From Mycobacterium sp. NBC_00419 (GTDB lineage Bacteria; Actinomycetota; Actinomycetes; Mycobacteriales; Mycobacteriaceae), in the NCBI RefSeq assembly GCF_036023875.1, contig NZ_CP107931.1:3968001-4032000 (forward strand): a DNA stretch of 64,000 nucleotides, in the 5' to 3' direction. The notes under the pieces were generated by a model. It ran no database searches. It worked only from the letters and a program-made list of their open reading frames with translations, and was not told the origin of the DNA. The position numbers and the translations under genes are program-made. This document shows, piece after piece, positions 1 through 8,365 of this stretch (positions within the stretch are counted from its first letter, which is position 1; every line of letters begins with the position of its first letter).

Positions 1-293
1 CCAGCGAGCAGCTCCCGCGTGACCGCGCAGAGCAGCTGGCCGCCGTCACCTCGGGGCTGGCCAGTCTGGCCGCCGGTGCCGCGCAACTCTTCGAGGGCGG
101 CCAGGTGCTGCAGTCGGTGGTCGAGATGGCCGGCGGCTACCTGCTGGTGATGCGAGTCGGCGACGGCTCGCAACTGGCCACGCTGGCCACCCCGAATTGC
201 GATATCGGCCAGATCGGCTATGAGATGGCGGTTTTGGTCGAGCGGGTGGGCAACGTCGTCTCCTCGTCGCGTCGAGCCCCGCAACCGTCGTGA
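1..293 (+). CDS. Roadblock/LC7 domain protein of a conservon, 5' partial
   Basis: The reading frame is open from base 3 to the TGA at 291-293, so the true start lies outside the window. About 96 residues are visible. The part reading [19 protein letters not shown], followed by a C-terminal helix around [13 protein letters not shown], fits the small roadblock/LC7 (MglB-like) fold. In actinobacterial conservons such proteins sit between a sensor histidine kinase and DUF742 plus GTPase partners, and act as GTPase regulators. Exactly that order continues downstream: DUF742 starts 7 bases on, then the GTPase. The kinase, if present, is outside the window. Confidence 0.85.
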   Translation, partial: SEQLPRDRAEQLAAVTSGLASLAAGAAQLFEGGQVLQSVVEMAGGYLLVMRVGDGSQLATLATPNCDIGQIGYEMAVLVERVGNVVSSSRRAPQPS

Positions 294-299
294 TCCATC

Positions 300-668
300 A
301 TGGACGAACGGTCGACACCTGAGGCGCAGGCGAATCTCGTTCGCCCGTATGCGCTGACGTCCGGGCGCACCGACACCACCGTCGAGTTGCCGCTGGAGGC
401 CCCGGTCCAGACCGTGGGCTCGGCGCTGCCGCACCATTGGCCCTCCGGTGACGTCCGTGGCCGGATCTGTCACCTGTGTGCCGACAGCCCGTCGGTAGCC
501 GAGATCTCGGCCACGCTGGGATTGCCTCTCGGTGTCGCGCGGGTCCTCGTCGGTGACTTGGTCACATCGGGATATCTTCGGGTACACACAACACTGACCG
601 ATCGCTCCTCGGTGGACGAGCGCCGTGAACTCATAGGGAGGACCCTGCGTGGCCTACGAGCCCTCTGA
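300..668 (+). CDS. DUF742 family conservon protein
   Basis: A 122-residue protein starting at ATG 300, 7 bases after the roadblock gene. The C-terminal half (residues about 50-120) carries the DUF742 pattern: CHLCADSPSVAEISATLGLP followed by a winged-helix-like segment and a closing GRTLRGLRAL. DUF742 proteins are the third member of the conservon set and are thought to help couple the membrane kinase to the small GTPase. The gene overlaps the GTPase start by 20 bases, which supports translational coupling. No direct enzymatic role is known. Confidence 0.85.
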   Translation: MDERSTPEAQANLVRPYALTSGRTDTTVELPLEAPVQTVGSALPHHWPSGDVRGRICHLCADSPSVAEISATLGLPLGVARVLVGDLVTSGYLRVHTTLTDRSSVDERRELIGRTLRGLRAL

Positions 669-1230
669 GGGGCGCCCAGCCGCCTCGACGAAGATCGTCA
701 TCGCCGGTGGGTTCGGTGCCGGCAAGACGACGTTCGTCGGAGCGGTGTCCGAGATCATGCCGCTGCGCACCGAAGCGATGGTGACCGACGCGTCGGCGTC
801 CGTCGATGCTCTGGAGGCGACGCCGGGCAAGTCGACGACGACGGTGGCGATGGACTTCGGCCGGATCACCCTCGACAGCGACCTGGTGCTCTATCTGTTC
901 GGCACGCCCGGGCAGCGCCGGTTCTGGTTCATGTGGGACGACCTGGTGCACGGGGCCATCGGGGCGATCATCCTGGTCGACGTGCGCCGTCTGCAGGACA
1001 GCTTTCCCGCAGTCGACTTCTTCGAGCACCGCAAGCTGCCGTTCCTGATCGCGGTCAACGAATTTGACGGTGCGCCAAGCTATCCCACTGACGAGGTGCG
1101 CAAGGCACTCACGCTGCCGAACACCACGCCGGTGATCACCGTCGATGCCAGGGATCGCAAGTCGGCCACCGACGCGCTGATCGCGGTCAGCGAGTACGCC
1201 CTGGCCAGCCTCGCGACGAGCCACCCGTAG
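649..1230 (+). CDS. mfpB: Conservon small GTPase MfpB (MglA/CvnD-like)
   Basis: A 193-residue GTP-binding protein starting at GTG 649 inside the end of the DUF742 gene; an AGGGAGG-like ribosome site lies about 10 bases upstream. It has the P-loop GGFGAGKTT near residue 21, the switch II region FGTPGQRRFW, and NEFD in place of the usual NKxD guanine-specificity motif. The family is the actinobacterial ATP/GTP-binding conservon protein. In M. smegmatis the gene at this position, MfpB, was reported to modulate the effect of MfpA on DNA gyrase and fluoroquinolone susceptibility. mfpA follows 8 bases downstream here, so the same partnership is inferred. Confidence 0.9.
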   Translation: MAYEPSEGRPAASTKIVIAGGFGAGKTTFVGAVSEIMPLRTEAMVTDASASVDALEATPGKSTTTVAMDFGRITLDSDLVLYLFGTPGQRRFWFMWDDLVHGAIGAIILVDVRRLQDSFPAVDFFEHRKLPFLIAVNEFDGAPSYPTDEVRKALTLPNTTPVITVDARDRKSATDALIAVSEYALASLATSHP

Positions 1231-1238
1231 AGGCGCCG

Positions 1239-1790
1239 GTGCCGAACTGGGCCGACCGGGAGTTCGTCGGCCACGACTTCCGTGACGAGGACCTGGCCGG
1301 CCTGCAGACCGAGCGGGTGGTGTTCACCGAATGTGACTTCGGTGGGGTGAACCTGGCCGAGTCGACCCATCTGGGATCGGCGTTCCGCAACTGCCGGTTT
1401 CTGAGAACAACGCTGTGGCACAGCACGTTTCGCAATTGCAGCATGCTGGGTTCGACATTCGAGAACTGCCGGATGCGACCCGCCGTGTTCGACGAGGTCG
1501 ACTTCACTCTGGCTGTGCTCGGTGGGGCCGATCTGCGTGGGGTCGACCTGTCCGGTTGCCGGCTTCGGGAGGCGGGCCTGGTGCAGGCCGACTTGCGCAA
1601 GACGGTGTTACGTGGGGCCGACCTCAGTGGTGCTCGCACCAACGGGCTGCGCCTCGAGCAGGCCGACCTGCGCGGGGCGCGGGTGGATGCTTCCCTGTGG
1701 ACTACTGCGGCCTGCCGCGGCGCGAAGATCGACGTCGCTCAGGCGCTGGCGTTCGCCGTCGCCCACGGCCTCGACGTCACCGGGCAATGA
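1239..1790 (+). CDS. mfpA: Pentapeptide repeat protein MfpA, DNA-mimic gyrase inhibitor
   Basis: 183 residues from GTG 1239, the same length as M. tuberculosis MfpA as I recall it. Pentapeptide repeats of the A(D/N)LXX type run from about residue 20 to 165, for example ADLRG, VDLSG, ADLRK and ADLSG. The product is expected to be a right-handed quadrilateral beta-helix dimer that mimics B-form DNA and binds DNA gyrase, lowering fluoroquinolone action. Nearly every repeat aligns by eye with the M. tuberculosis protein (DFRDEDL, CDFSGVNLAES, FTLAVLGG). It is the last gene of the conservon operon and converges on the tetR gene with a 6-base gap. Confidence 0.95.
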   Translation: MPNWADREFVGHDFRDEDLAGLQTERVVFTECDFGGVNLAESTHLGSAFRNCRFLRTTLWHSTFRNCSMLGSTFENCRMRPAVFDEVDFTLAVLGGADLRGVDLSGCRLREAGLVQADLRKTVLRGADLSGARTNGLRLEQADLRGARVDASLWTTAACRGAKIDVAQALAFAVAHGLDVTGQ

Positions 1791-1796
1791 CTGCCG

Positions 1797-2507
1797 TTAC
1801 TGCGCGCGGGTGGATTGTGCGGGAGTTCCCGCCGGCTCCCAGGTGTGCATTGCCAGATCGAGTTCGGCCTCGCTGAGCGCCTCGACCGGCAGCGCCACCT
1901 GCTCGGGGCGACGGCGCAAACCCTCGATGAACAACGCCACATAACGTCGCCAAAGGTCGGGTCTGACCTCACCGGCGAACTCGCTGACCGTGCCGATGAG
2001 CAACCCCATGATCGGCATGTCCGCGGAGGCGATCTCCGGACGGAGGTGGCCGTCGGCCTGCGCGCGATCGACGAGCCTGGTCAGCGCGGGGACCAGGTGT
2101 TCCCGCGCGGCCTGCACGCGGTTTCCCGCGTAGCGCTTGCTGAATGCGACCTCACGCAGACCCCGGTCGGTGGCTGTCTGCTGGCACATCTGCTCGAAGA
2201 ACCAGACGAACCCCTGCCACGAATCCTCATGGTGCATCGCTTCTTCGGCCAGCGCCGCCAGCTGGATCAGGCCGTCCTCGAAGATCGCCTCCAGCAGTTC
2301 CTCTTTGCTCGCGAAGCGCCGGTACACCGTGCCGACTCCGACACCTGCGTGGTGAGCGACGTCGTTGAGGCTGGGCTCCAGTCCTTTTCGCGCGAACAGG
2401 TCGCGGGCGGAGTCGATGATCAGCTGCCGGTTGCGTTGCGCATCCTTGCGCAACGGGCGATCCGATGTCGGGTGGGGCGTCACCTGGGCCAGTGTAACGG
2501 CGGCCAC
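1797..2507 (-). CDS. TetR/AcrR family regulator, divergent from mmpS-mmpL
   Basis: 236 residues from GTG 2507. The N-terminal helix-turn-helix domain (about residues 25-75) has the usual TetR shape: an LIIDSARDLFARKG helix, NDVAHHAGVGVGTVYRRF as recognition region, and SKEELLEAIF. The C-terminal ligand domain contains GLREVAFSKRYAGN and ends near residue 205. It is transcribed away from the MmpS/MmpL pair across a 155-base spacer. A 23-base inverted repeat a few bases from its start overlaps the best mmpS promoter candidate, so it probably represses the exporter and itself. A later GTG at about 2483 is an alternative start. Confidence 0.85.
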   Translation of the reverse strand: MAAVTLAQVTPHPTSDRPLRKDAQRNRQLIIDSARDLFARKGLEPSLNDVAHHAGVGVGTVYRRFASKEELLEAIFEDGLIQLAALAEEAMHHEDSWQGFVWFFEQMCQQTATDRGLREVAFSKRYAGNRVQAAREHLVPALTRLVDRAQADGHLRPEIASADMPIMGLLIGTVSEFAGEVRPDLWRRYVALFIEGLRRRPEQVALPVEALSEAELDLAMHTWEPAGTPAQSTRAQ

Positions 2508-2511
2508 ACAA

Positions 2512-2534
2512 AAGCGGATTGACTTTATCCACTT
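2512..2534. promoter_or_regulatory. Candidate TetR operator upstream of mmpS
   Basis: Half-sites AAGCGGAT (2512-2519) and ATCCACTT (2527-2534) are inverted copies differing at one position, spaced by 7 bases. The site lies 4 bases from the tetR start codon and covers the -35 candidate of the mmpS promoter. Symmetry and position fit a TetR-dimer operator. Binding is inferred, not known. Confidence 0.45.
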
Positions 2535-2547
2535 ATGCCGTTAGCTT
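2519..2547 (+). promoter_or_regulatory. Candidate promoter for the mmpS-mmpL operon
   Basis: TTGACT at 2519-2524 and TAGCTT at 2542-2547 are separated by 17 bases, fitting a housekeeping sigma promoter with the loose mycobacterial TAnnnT -10. Transcription would start near 2554, leaving about 110 bases of leader before the mmpS GTG at 2663. Confidence 0.4.
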
Positions 2548-2662
2548 TCTGCTTAGCAACGCTCAGTACCGCGCTGACCGCCGAAATCGGGGTCGCTGTC
2601 CACGCTGAAAGGCCACCTGTCATGAGATTTGTCGACGACACACCGCTTGGGTGGGGTGCGCA

Positions 2663-3088
2663 GTGACCCGGGTTCTGAGCCGGATCTGGATTCCCGCGCT
2701 GGTGGTCGTCGTTGTCGCGGTCGGAGTGGTCGCGGTAACGAACGCCCGCACGATCTTCGGTTCCAACCCGGTGATCGTGACGCAGAAAACCTCCGACAGC
2801 GCAGAGGATTTCGATCCCAAGGTGGTGACCTACGAAGTCTTCGGTTCGGGCGCGACGGCAGTGGTCAACTACGTCGACCTCGACGGCCGGCCCCAGCGGA
2901 CCGGGAGCGTCACGCTGCCCTGGTCGGTGACGCTGACCACCACAAACCCCTCGGCCTCGCCGAACGTCCTGGTCCAGGGCGATGGGGATTCCATCGGATG
3001 CCGGATCACCGTCGATGACGTGGTCAAAGAGGAGAGGACCGCAACGGGGATGAATGCTGCGACCTTCTGTTTGGTGAAGTCAGCATGA
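2663..3088 (+). CDS. MmpS family periplasmic accessory protein
   Basis: 141 residues from GTG 2663, chosen over the in-frame GTG 2651 because a GTGGGG ribosome site sits 6 bases before 2663. One membrane helix (about residues 5-27, [18 protein letters not shown]) is followed by a periplasmic beta domain with the MmpS signature [18 protein letters not shown] and a terminal CLVKSA, close to MmpS4/MmpS5. These proteins work with a cognate MmpL; MmpS4/5 with MmpL4/5 export siderophores, and MmpS5-MmpL5 also effluxes azoles and bedaquiline. The stop overlaps the mmpL start (ATGA), so the two are translationally coupled. Confidence 0.93.
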   Translation: MTRVLSRIWIPALVVVVVAVGVVAVTNARTIFGSNPVIVTQKTSDSAEDFDPKVVTYEVFGSGATAVVNYVDLDGRPQRTGSVTLPWSVTLTTTNPSASPNVLVQGDGDSIGCRITVDDVVKEERTATGMNAATFCLVKSA

Positions 3089-5997
3089 GCCTCGACGTCG
3101 GCGAGGCGCCGACCGACGCCATCCCCGCAGCCCGCCATCGCGCACACCCGCGCATTCCGCGGTTCATCCGCACGTTCGCAGTGCCGATCATCCTGGGCTG
3201 GATCGCGCTGATCGTGGTGCTGACCACGATGGTGCCCTCGCTCGAGGATGTCGGAAAGCTGCGTGCGGTGTCGATGAGCCCCAACGACGCGCCGTCGCTG
3301 ATCGCGACCAAACGGGTCGGCGAGGTGTTCAAGGAGTACAACACCAGCAGCTCGGTGATGGTGGTCCTCGAAGGCGATCAACCGCTCGGCGCCGACGCGC
3401 ACGCCTTCTACGACAAGATTGTTCAGCAGCTGCGCGCCGACCCCACACACGTCCAGCATGTCCAGGACTTCTGGGGGGATTCGTTTACTGCCTCCGGTGC
3501 CCAGAGCGCCGACAACAAAGCCGCCTACGTTCAGGTGTACATCGGCGGCGATCAGGGCGAAACACTCGCCAACGAGTCGGTGGAGGCCGTCCGCAAGGTC
3601 ATCGCGGACACCCCGGCCCCGCCGGGGGTGAAGGCCTATGTCACCGGTCCCGCGGCCACCACCACAGACCAGAACGTCATCGGCGACAAGAGCATGCAGC
3701 TGATCGAGCTCGTCACGTTCGGCGTCATCGCCGTCATGCTGTTGATCGTCTATCGATCGATCATCACCACGCTCATCGTGATGGTGATGATGGGGCTCGG
3801 ACTGTCCGGCGCTCGGGGGGTGGTCGCATTCCTCGGCTACCACAACGTTTTCGGGCTGACCACATTCGCGACCAATATGGTCGTTACGTTGGCGATCGCG
3901 GCGGCGACGGACTACGCGATCTTCTTGATCGGCAGATATCAGGAGGCGCGCCGCGCCGGCCAAGACCGCGAGTCGGCCTATTACGACATGTTCCACGGCA
4001 CCGCTCACGTGGTGCTGGCATCGGGCTTGACCATCGCCGGCGCTACCTTCTGCCTGCACTTCACCCGACTGCCCTATTTCCAGTCCATGGGAATCCCACT
4101 GGCCTCCGGCATGGTGATTGTGGTCGCCATGTCGCTCACTCTGGGTCCGGCACTGGTCTCGGTGGCGAGTCGCTTCGGCCGCGTCTTGGAGCCCAAAGGT
4201 GTTGGGAAGCAGAAACTGTGGCACGCAGTTGGGACTGCGACTGTCCGTTGGCCCGGCGCCATTCTGGTTTGCGCTGTGGCGGTGTCACTGGTGGGGCTCC
4301 TAACCCTGCCCGGCTACCACACCACCTACAACGATCGGATCTACCTGCCCAGCACTGTGTCGGCCAACGTCGGTTACGCGGCGGCGGAACGGCACTTCTC
4401 CCGGGCCAAGATGAACCCCGATCTGCTCATGGTCGAGTCCGACCACGATCTGCGCAATCCGGCCGACTTCCTGGTGATCGACAAGATCGCCAAGGCGCTG
4501 GCGCGGGTGCACGGGATTGCCCAGGTTCAGACCATCACCCGCCCGGACGGCAAGCCCATCGAGCACTCCACGATTCCATACTCGCTGAGCCAGAACGGAA
4601 CTGGTCAGCTCATGAACAATGACTACCAGCAGACCATTATCGCCAACACGCTCAAACAAGCCGATGACATGCAGGTGACCATCGATTCGATGACCAAGAT
4701 GGAAGGCATCACGCAGCAGCTATCCCAGGTCACCCGGAGCATGTCCGACAAGATGGCCGTCACCTCGGACGACATCGCGACGGTGCGCGACCACCTCGCC
4801 GACTTCGACGACCAGTTCCGGCCGATACGCAACTACTTCTATTGGGAGCCGCACTGTTTCGACATCCCGATGTGTCAGTCGCTGCGCTCGGTCTTCGATT
4901 CCCTGGACGGCATCGCCACGATGTCCGACGATTTCCAGCAGCTGCTTCCTGATCTGCGGCACATGTCCGACCTGACCGGGCAGATGGTCACGGTGATGCC
5001 GGGGATGATCGAGTCGATGAAGAGCCAGAAGCAGCTGATGCTCAACCAGTATCAGGCCCAGAAGGCGCAACAGGACCAGACCATGGCCAACATCAAAGAC
5101 AACACGGCGATGGGCCAGGCATTCGATCAAGCCAAGAACGACGACTCGTTCTACCTGCCGCCGGAAGCTTTCGACAATGACGATTTCAAGCGCGGTATCA
5201 AGCTGTTCCTGTCACCGGACGGGCACGCCGTGCGCTTCACCATCGTCCACCAGGGCGACCCGCTGACCGAGGAAGGCACCTCCCGGATCGAGCCGCTCAA
5301 GATCGCCGCCGAGGACGCCATCAAGGGCACGCCGCTGGAGGGGGCCAGTATCTATCTGGGTGGCAGCGCGGCGATGTACGCCGACATGCAGCAGGGTGCC
5401 AACTGGGATCTGATCATCGCCGCCATCGCAGCGCTGATCCTGATCTTCGTCATCATGGTGATCCTTACCCGGGCGCTGGCCGCCGCGGCCGTCATCGTCG
5501 GCACGGTGGTGCTCAGCCTGGCCGCATCCTTCGGCCTGTCAGTCCTGTTGTGGCAACACCTCATCGGCCTGCCGTTGCACTGGATGGTGATGCCGATGTC
5601 GGTGATCGTCCTGCTGGCAGTCGGCGCGGACTACAACCTTCTTCTGGTGTCGCGCATGAAGGAAGAGATCAAGGCCGGTGTGAACACCGGGATCATCCGG
5701 GCGATGGTGGGAACCGGCTCAGTGGTCACCGCCGCGGGCCTGGTCTTCGCCTTCACCATGGCGTCGATGGCGGTGAGCAAGATGGTCATCATCGGGCAGG
5801 TCGGAACAACCATCGGTCTGGGCCTGCTGTTCGACACCCTGGTGGTCCGGTCCTTGATGACGCCGTCGATCGCAGCGCTGCTGGGCCGTTGGTTCTGGTG
5901 GCCGCAGCGCGTCCGGCAGCGTCCCCGTCCCCAGCCCTGGCCGCAGCCCAAACAGCAGCAGCAGATCGCAGCTGCGCCCGAGGAGGTAATGGCGTGA
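3085..5997 (+). CDS. MmpL family RND transporter (MmpL4/5-like)
   Basis: 970 residues from ATG 3085, the usual MmpL size. The order is a first membrane helix (about 28-48), periplasmic domain D1, a five-helix bundle around 200-360, a long D2 domain with alpha-helical coiled-coil character (about 500-680), and a second bundle (about 770-930). The two Asp-Tyr pairs of the proton relay are at D276-Y277 (ATDYAIF) and D849-Y850 (GADYNLL). D2 holds the paired cysteines PHCFDIPMC. The tail is rich in Pro, Gln and Arg. Pairing with a MmpS4/5-type protein suggests export of a siderophore or lipophilic compound across the inner membrane; the real cargo cannot be read from sequence. The divergent TetR is the likely controller. 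Confidence 0.93.
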   Translation: MSLDVGEAPTDAIPAARHRAHPRIPRFIRTFAVPIILGWIALIVVLTTMVPSLEDVGKLRAVSMSPNDAPSLIATKRVGEVFKEYNTSSSVMVVLEGDQPLGADAHAFYDKIVQQLRADPTHVQHVQDFWGDSFTASGAQSADNKAAYVQVYIGGDQGETLANESVEAVRKVIADTPAPPGVKAYVTGPAATTTDQNVIGDKSMQLIELVTFGVIAVMLLIVYRSIITTLIVMVMMGLGLSGARGVVAFLGYHNVFGLTTFATNMVVTLAIAAATDYAIFLIGRYQEARRAGQDRESAYYDMFHGTAHVVLASGLTIAGATFCLHFTRLPYFQSMGIPLASGMVIVVAMSLTLGPALVSVASRFGRVLEPKGVGKQKLWHAVGTATVRWPGAILVCAVAVSLVGLLTLPGYHTTYNDRIYLPSTVSANVGYAAAERHFSRAKMNPDLLMVESDHDLRNPADFLVIDKIAKALARVHGIAQVQTITRPDGKPIEHSTIPYSLSQNGTGQLMNNDYQQTIIANTLKQADDMQVTIDSMTKMEGITQQLSQVTRSMSDKMAVTSDDIATVRDHLADFDDQFRPIRNYFYWEPHCFDIPMCQSLRSVFDSLDGIATMSDDFQQLLPDLRHMSDLTGQMVTVMPGMIESMKSQKQLMLNQYQAQKAQQDQTMANIKDNTAMGQAFDQAKNDDSFYLPPEAFDNDDFKRGIKLFLSPDGHAVRFTIVHQGDPLTEEGTSRIEPLKIAAEDAIKGTPLEGASIYLGGSAAMYADMQQGANWDLIIAAIAALILIFVIMVILTRALAAAAVIVGTVVLSLAASFGLSVLLWQHLIGLPLHWMVMPMSVIVLLAVGADYNLLLVSRMKEEIKAGVNTGIIRAMVGTGSVVTAAGLVFAFTMASMAVSKMVIIGQVGTTIGLGLLFDTLVVRSLMTPSIAALLGRWFWWPQRVRQRPRPQPWPQPKQQQQIAAAPEEVMA

Positions 5998-6332
5998 ACA
6001 AGTTGGTCGTGGGAGCTCTGTTCACCGCGCTGCTGGTCGCTTCGGCACCTGCCGCGCATGCCGACCCGGATATCGATTTCGCCAATCAACTGCACACCGT
6101 CGGTGTCTACGGTCCGCGCGACTACAACGCCTGGATCGCAAAGATCGCCTGCGAGCGGCTCAATGGCGGCGTCGATCGCAGTGCCGCCGACTCGGCACGG
6201 TTCGTCGCCGGGCAGCTCCCGAAGAATGCCACCACGGTGCAGGCGTGGCAGTTCGTGGCGCTGGCCTATCCCATCTACTGCCCAGAGCGCCAGGTCTTGC
6301 TGCAGCAGGCCGCAACCACCCAACCCAGCTGA
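5994..6332 (+). CDS. Small secreted DUF732-type protein coupled to MmpL
   Basis: 112 residues from GTG 5994, whose GTGA overlaps the mmpL stop. A signal peptide (residues 1-23, [23 protein letters not shown]) is followed by [33 protein letters not shown], a pattern seen in mycobacterial DUF732 proteins: a short helical exported domain with two cysteines (here about C49 and C94) likely to form a disulfide. Coupling to mmpL suggests an envelope accessory role in the same export process, but nothing specific is known. Confidence 0.8.
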   Translation: MNKLVVGALFTALLVASAPAAHADPDIDFANQLHTVGVYGPRDYNAWIAKIACERLNGGVDRSAADSARFVAGQLPKNATTVQAWQFVALAYPIYCPERQVLLQQAATTQPS

Positions 6333-6342
6333 AGGATTCACA

Positions 6343-6804
6343 GTGCATTTACGCCAGACAGCTGCGGTCGTCGCAGCAGTGGTCGCGGGTCTGACCATCG
6401 TTCCAGGCACGGCGGCGGCCGACGCCACCGACGACTTCCCGATCCCCAAGCGGATCATCCAGACCGCCTGCACAGTCGACCAGTACATGGCCGCGGCGCG
6501 CGACACCTCGCCGATCTACTACGAGCGCTACATGATCGACTACAACAACCGGCCCGTCGACATCGAGAACGCCGCCCGCGACCGGATCTACTGGTTCTTC
6601 TCGCTGGACGCCGCGGGGCGCCGGCAATACTCCGAAGACACGGCGACCGACATCTACTTCGAGCAGATGGCCACACACTGGGGCAACTGGGCGAAGTTGT
6701 TCTTCAACAACAAGGGCGTCGTCGCCAAAGCCACCGACGCCTGTGCGCAGTACCCGCAGGCCGATCCGGCCGTCTGGAACTGGGGACCCAACCAGCGGCA
6801 GTGA
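6343..6804 (+). CDS. Secreted mycobacterial protein of unknown function
   Basis: 153 residues from GTG 6343, 10 bases after the previous stop with a GAAGGA ribosome site. A signal peptide (HLRQTAAVVAAVVAGLTIV to about residue 25, ending TAAADA) precedes a mature domain of about 128 residues with DFPIPKRIIQTACTVDQYMAAARD, YYERYMIDYNNRP and a second cysteine at TDACAQYP. It resembles the DUF5078 family of mycobacterial exported proteins, though that assignment is from memory. It is the last gene of the mmpS-mmpL-DUF732 unit and faces a convergent MPT63-like gene 7 bases away. Confidence 0.75.
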   Translation: MHLRQTAAVVAAVVAGLTIVPGTAAADATDDFPIPKRIIQTACTVDQYMAAARDTSPIYYERYMIDYNNRPVDIENAARDRIYWFFSLDAAGRRQYSEDTATDIYFEQMATHWGNWAKLFFNNKGVVAKATDACAQYPQADPAVWNWGPNQRQ

Positions 6805-6811
6805 GAGCCGA

Positions 6812-7279
6812 CTACTTCCAGACCAGCAGGTCGACTCCGGCGTTGTTGTAGACGACCTGGGTCGGCGCCGGCCCGGTCACGTCGAAGTACAGCTTGCCTG
6901 CTGACTTGGCGCCCTGCGGCAGGGTCGCGCCGCTGATGCCGGCGGGAGTCGCGGCCTGCCAGAGCACCTGGTAGTTGGCGCCGCTGGCGGCGCGGGCATT
7001 GAAGTCCGGAATGATCGGTGTCACAGTGCCTTTGGCGGCCCGTACCGCTGCGGTGGCCTCCCAAAGCTTGCCCGCCAGCGGGTAGCCGGGGATGGTGTCG
7101 CTGCTCGGCTTGAGGTTGCTGACTTGCCACACCGTGATCACGTTGCCGCCGTCGTCGAGCAACCGGTTCCAGCCGCCGAAGGTGTCCGCTGTCGGGTCGG
7201 TGGGAGCCGCGCCCGCAACCGGTGCCATCGCGATCGAAAAAGCCACTCCTGCGGCGACAATCGCCGTTCTCATCGTCAT
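6812..7279 (-). CDS. MPT63/MPB63-like secreted immunogenic protein
   Basis: 155 residues from ATG 7279 (a second ATG at 7273 is equally possible; upstream in-frame codons do not look like a signal peptide). The signal peptide MTMRTAIVAAGVAFSIAMAPVAGA is followed by an immunoglobulin-like beta-sandwich matching M. tuberculosis MPT63 at many places: WQVSNLKPS, IPGYPLAGKLWEATA, FNARAASGANYQVLWQAA, ISGATLPQG and GKLYFDVTGPAPT. MPT63 is an abundant culture-filtrate antigen of unknown biochemical role. The gene stands alone on the minus strand. Confidence 0.88.
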   Translation of the reverse strand: MTMRTAIVAAGVAFSIAMAPVAGAAPTDPTADTFGGWNRLLDDGGNVITVWQVSNLKPSSDTIPGYPLAGKLWEATAAVRAAKGTVTPIIPDFNARAASGANYQVLWQAATPAGISGATLPQGAKSAGKLYFDVTGPAPTQVVYNNAGVDLLVWK

Positions 7280-7372
7280 GACCGGCACGGTATGTCGGAT
7301 CGGTGAACAGTGGCTGACATACACGCCAACGATCAGATGTCAGCGTGCTTCGGTCTCGACAACAGAGTTCTG

Positions 7373-8293
7373 TTACGGCACCAGCACGATCTTGCCCCGG
7401 GTACGGCGCTGCTCGAGTTCCCGATACGCCTCGCGGACCTCTGCGAGCGGGTAGACGCTCGCGATCGGGATGTCGAGATCACCGGCGGCGATCATGTCGA
7501 CCAGTCCGCCCAGGACGCGGGCATTGTTCGCCGCGCTGTTGCCTTCGGCTTTCACCCCGAACTCGGCGGCATCGGCGAAGTTGATGATCGTGTCGATCCG
7601 GTCCGGTGCGATACCAAGATTCAGCGCGAGTCGGATGTAGTCGGCGCCGAAGGTGTCGATGAACGCATCAACCTTGCCGCCGGCGGCTGACGTGATGCTC
7701 TCGGCGACTCCATCCCCGTACGCCACCGGGATGACCCCGTGGCCTGCCAGCCACTCGTGATTGGCCGCACTGGCCAGACCGATCACCTTGGCGCCTCGGT
7801 GGACGGCCAGCTGCACCGCGATCGACCCCACGCCGCCTGCCGCACCCGAGACCACCACAACATCGCCGGCCGCGACGCTCACCGCCTCGACAGCGGCGTA
7901 GGCGGTGGTGCCCGCCACGTACAGGGCGCCGCCCACTTCCCATGGCACCGTGGCCGGGCGGGCGACCAGGTCGGCGACCTCTAGCAGGACGAGGTCAGCG
8001 TGGCTGGATCGCGTCTCGGTGAAGCCGATGATCTCGTCTCCGGCGGAGTATCCGTCAACGCCCGGGCCGACTTCTGCGATCACTCCGGCGATGTCGCTGC
8101 CTTCCCCGGACGGGAACGTCGTGGGGAACACGGACTCCAGCAAGCCCTTGCGAATTGATGCCTCACCGGGGTTGATCCCGGCCGCCTTCATCTCGACCAG
8201 CACCTGTCCGGCCGCTGGGACCGGTCGGGGAACCTCGACCACCTCAAGCACATCGATGTCGCCGTGCTGGGTGAACTTCACTGCTCGTGGCAT
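7373..8293 (-). CDS. NADP-dependent quinone oxidoreductase-like medium-chain dehydrogenase
   Basis: 306 residues from ATG 8293. An ATG two codons upstream is rejected because the GGAGGG ribosome site (8300-8305) would touch it, while it is well spaced for 8293. The N-terminal GroES-like domain (KFTQHGDIDVLEVVEVPRP to about 120) has no zinc-binding cysteines. The Rossmann domain has the loop VVSGAAGGVGSIAVQLA near residue 143. This is the zinc-free quinone reductase (QOR/zeta-crystallin) branch of the MDR superfamily, reducing quinones or enones with NADPH. The substrate is unknown and it appears monocistronic. Confidence 0.88.
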   Translation of the reverse strand: MPRAVKFTQHGDIDVLEVVEVPRPVPAAGQVLVEMKAAGINPGEASIRKGLLESVFPTTFPSGEGSDIAGVIAEVGPGVDGYSAGDEIIGFTETRSSHADLVLLEVADLVARPATVPWEVGGALYVAGTTAYAAVEAVSVAAGDVVVVSGAAGGVGSIAVQLAVHRGAKVIGLASAANHEWLAGHGVIPVAYGDGVAESITSAAGGKVDAFIDTFGADYIRLALNLGIAPDRIDTIINFADAAEFGVKAEGNSAANNARVLGGLVDMIAAGDLDIPIASVYPLAEVREAYRELEQRRTRGKIVLVP

Positions 8294-8365
8294 CGTCATC
8301 CCTCCGTTGAAAAGTTCTTTCTTCCAACGTAGTTGATCGTTGCCGGGCGGGCTACGCCCTAAAAT

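Noticed and set aside
2869..4224. A 451-codon minus-strand open frame opposite the mmpL gene
   Set aside because: Its product is rich in His, Asp, Gly and Arg with no recognised domain, the usual shadow of a GC-rich gene; the plus frame is a clear MmpL.
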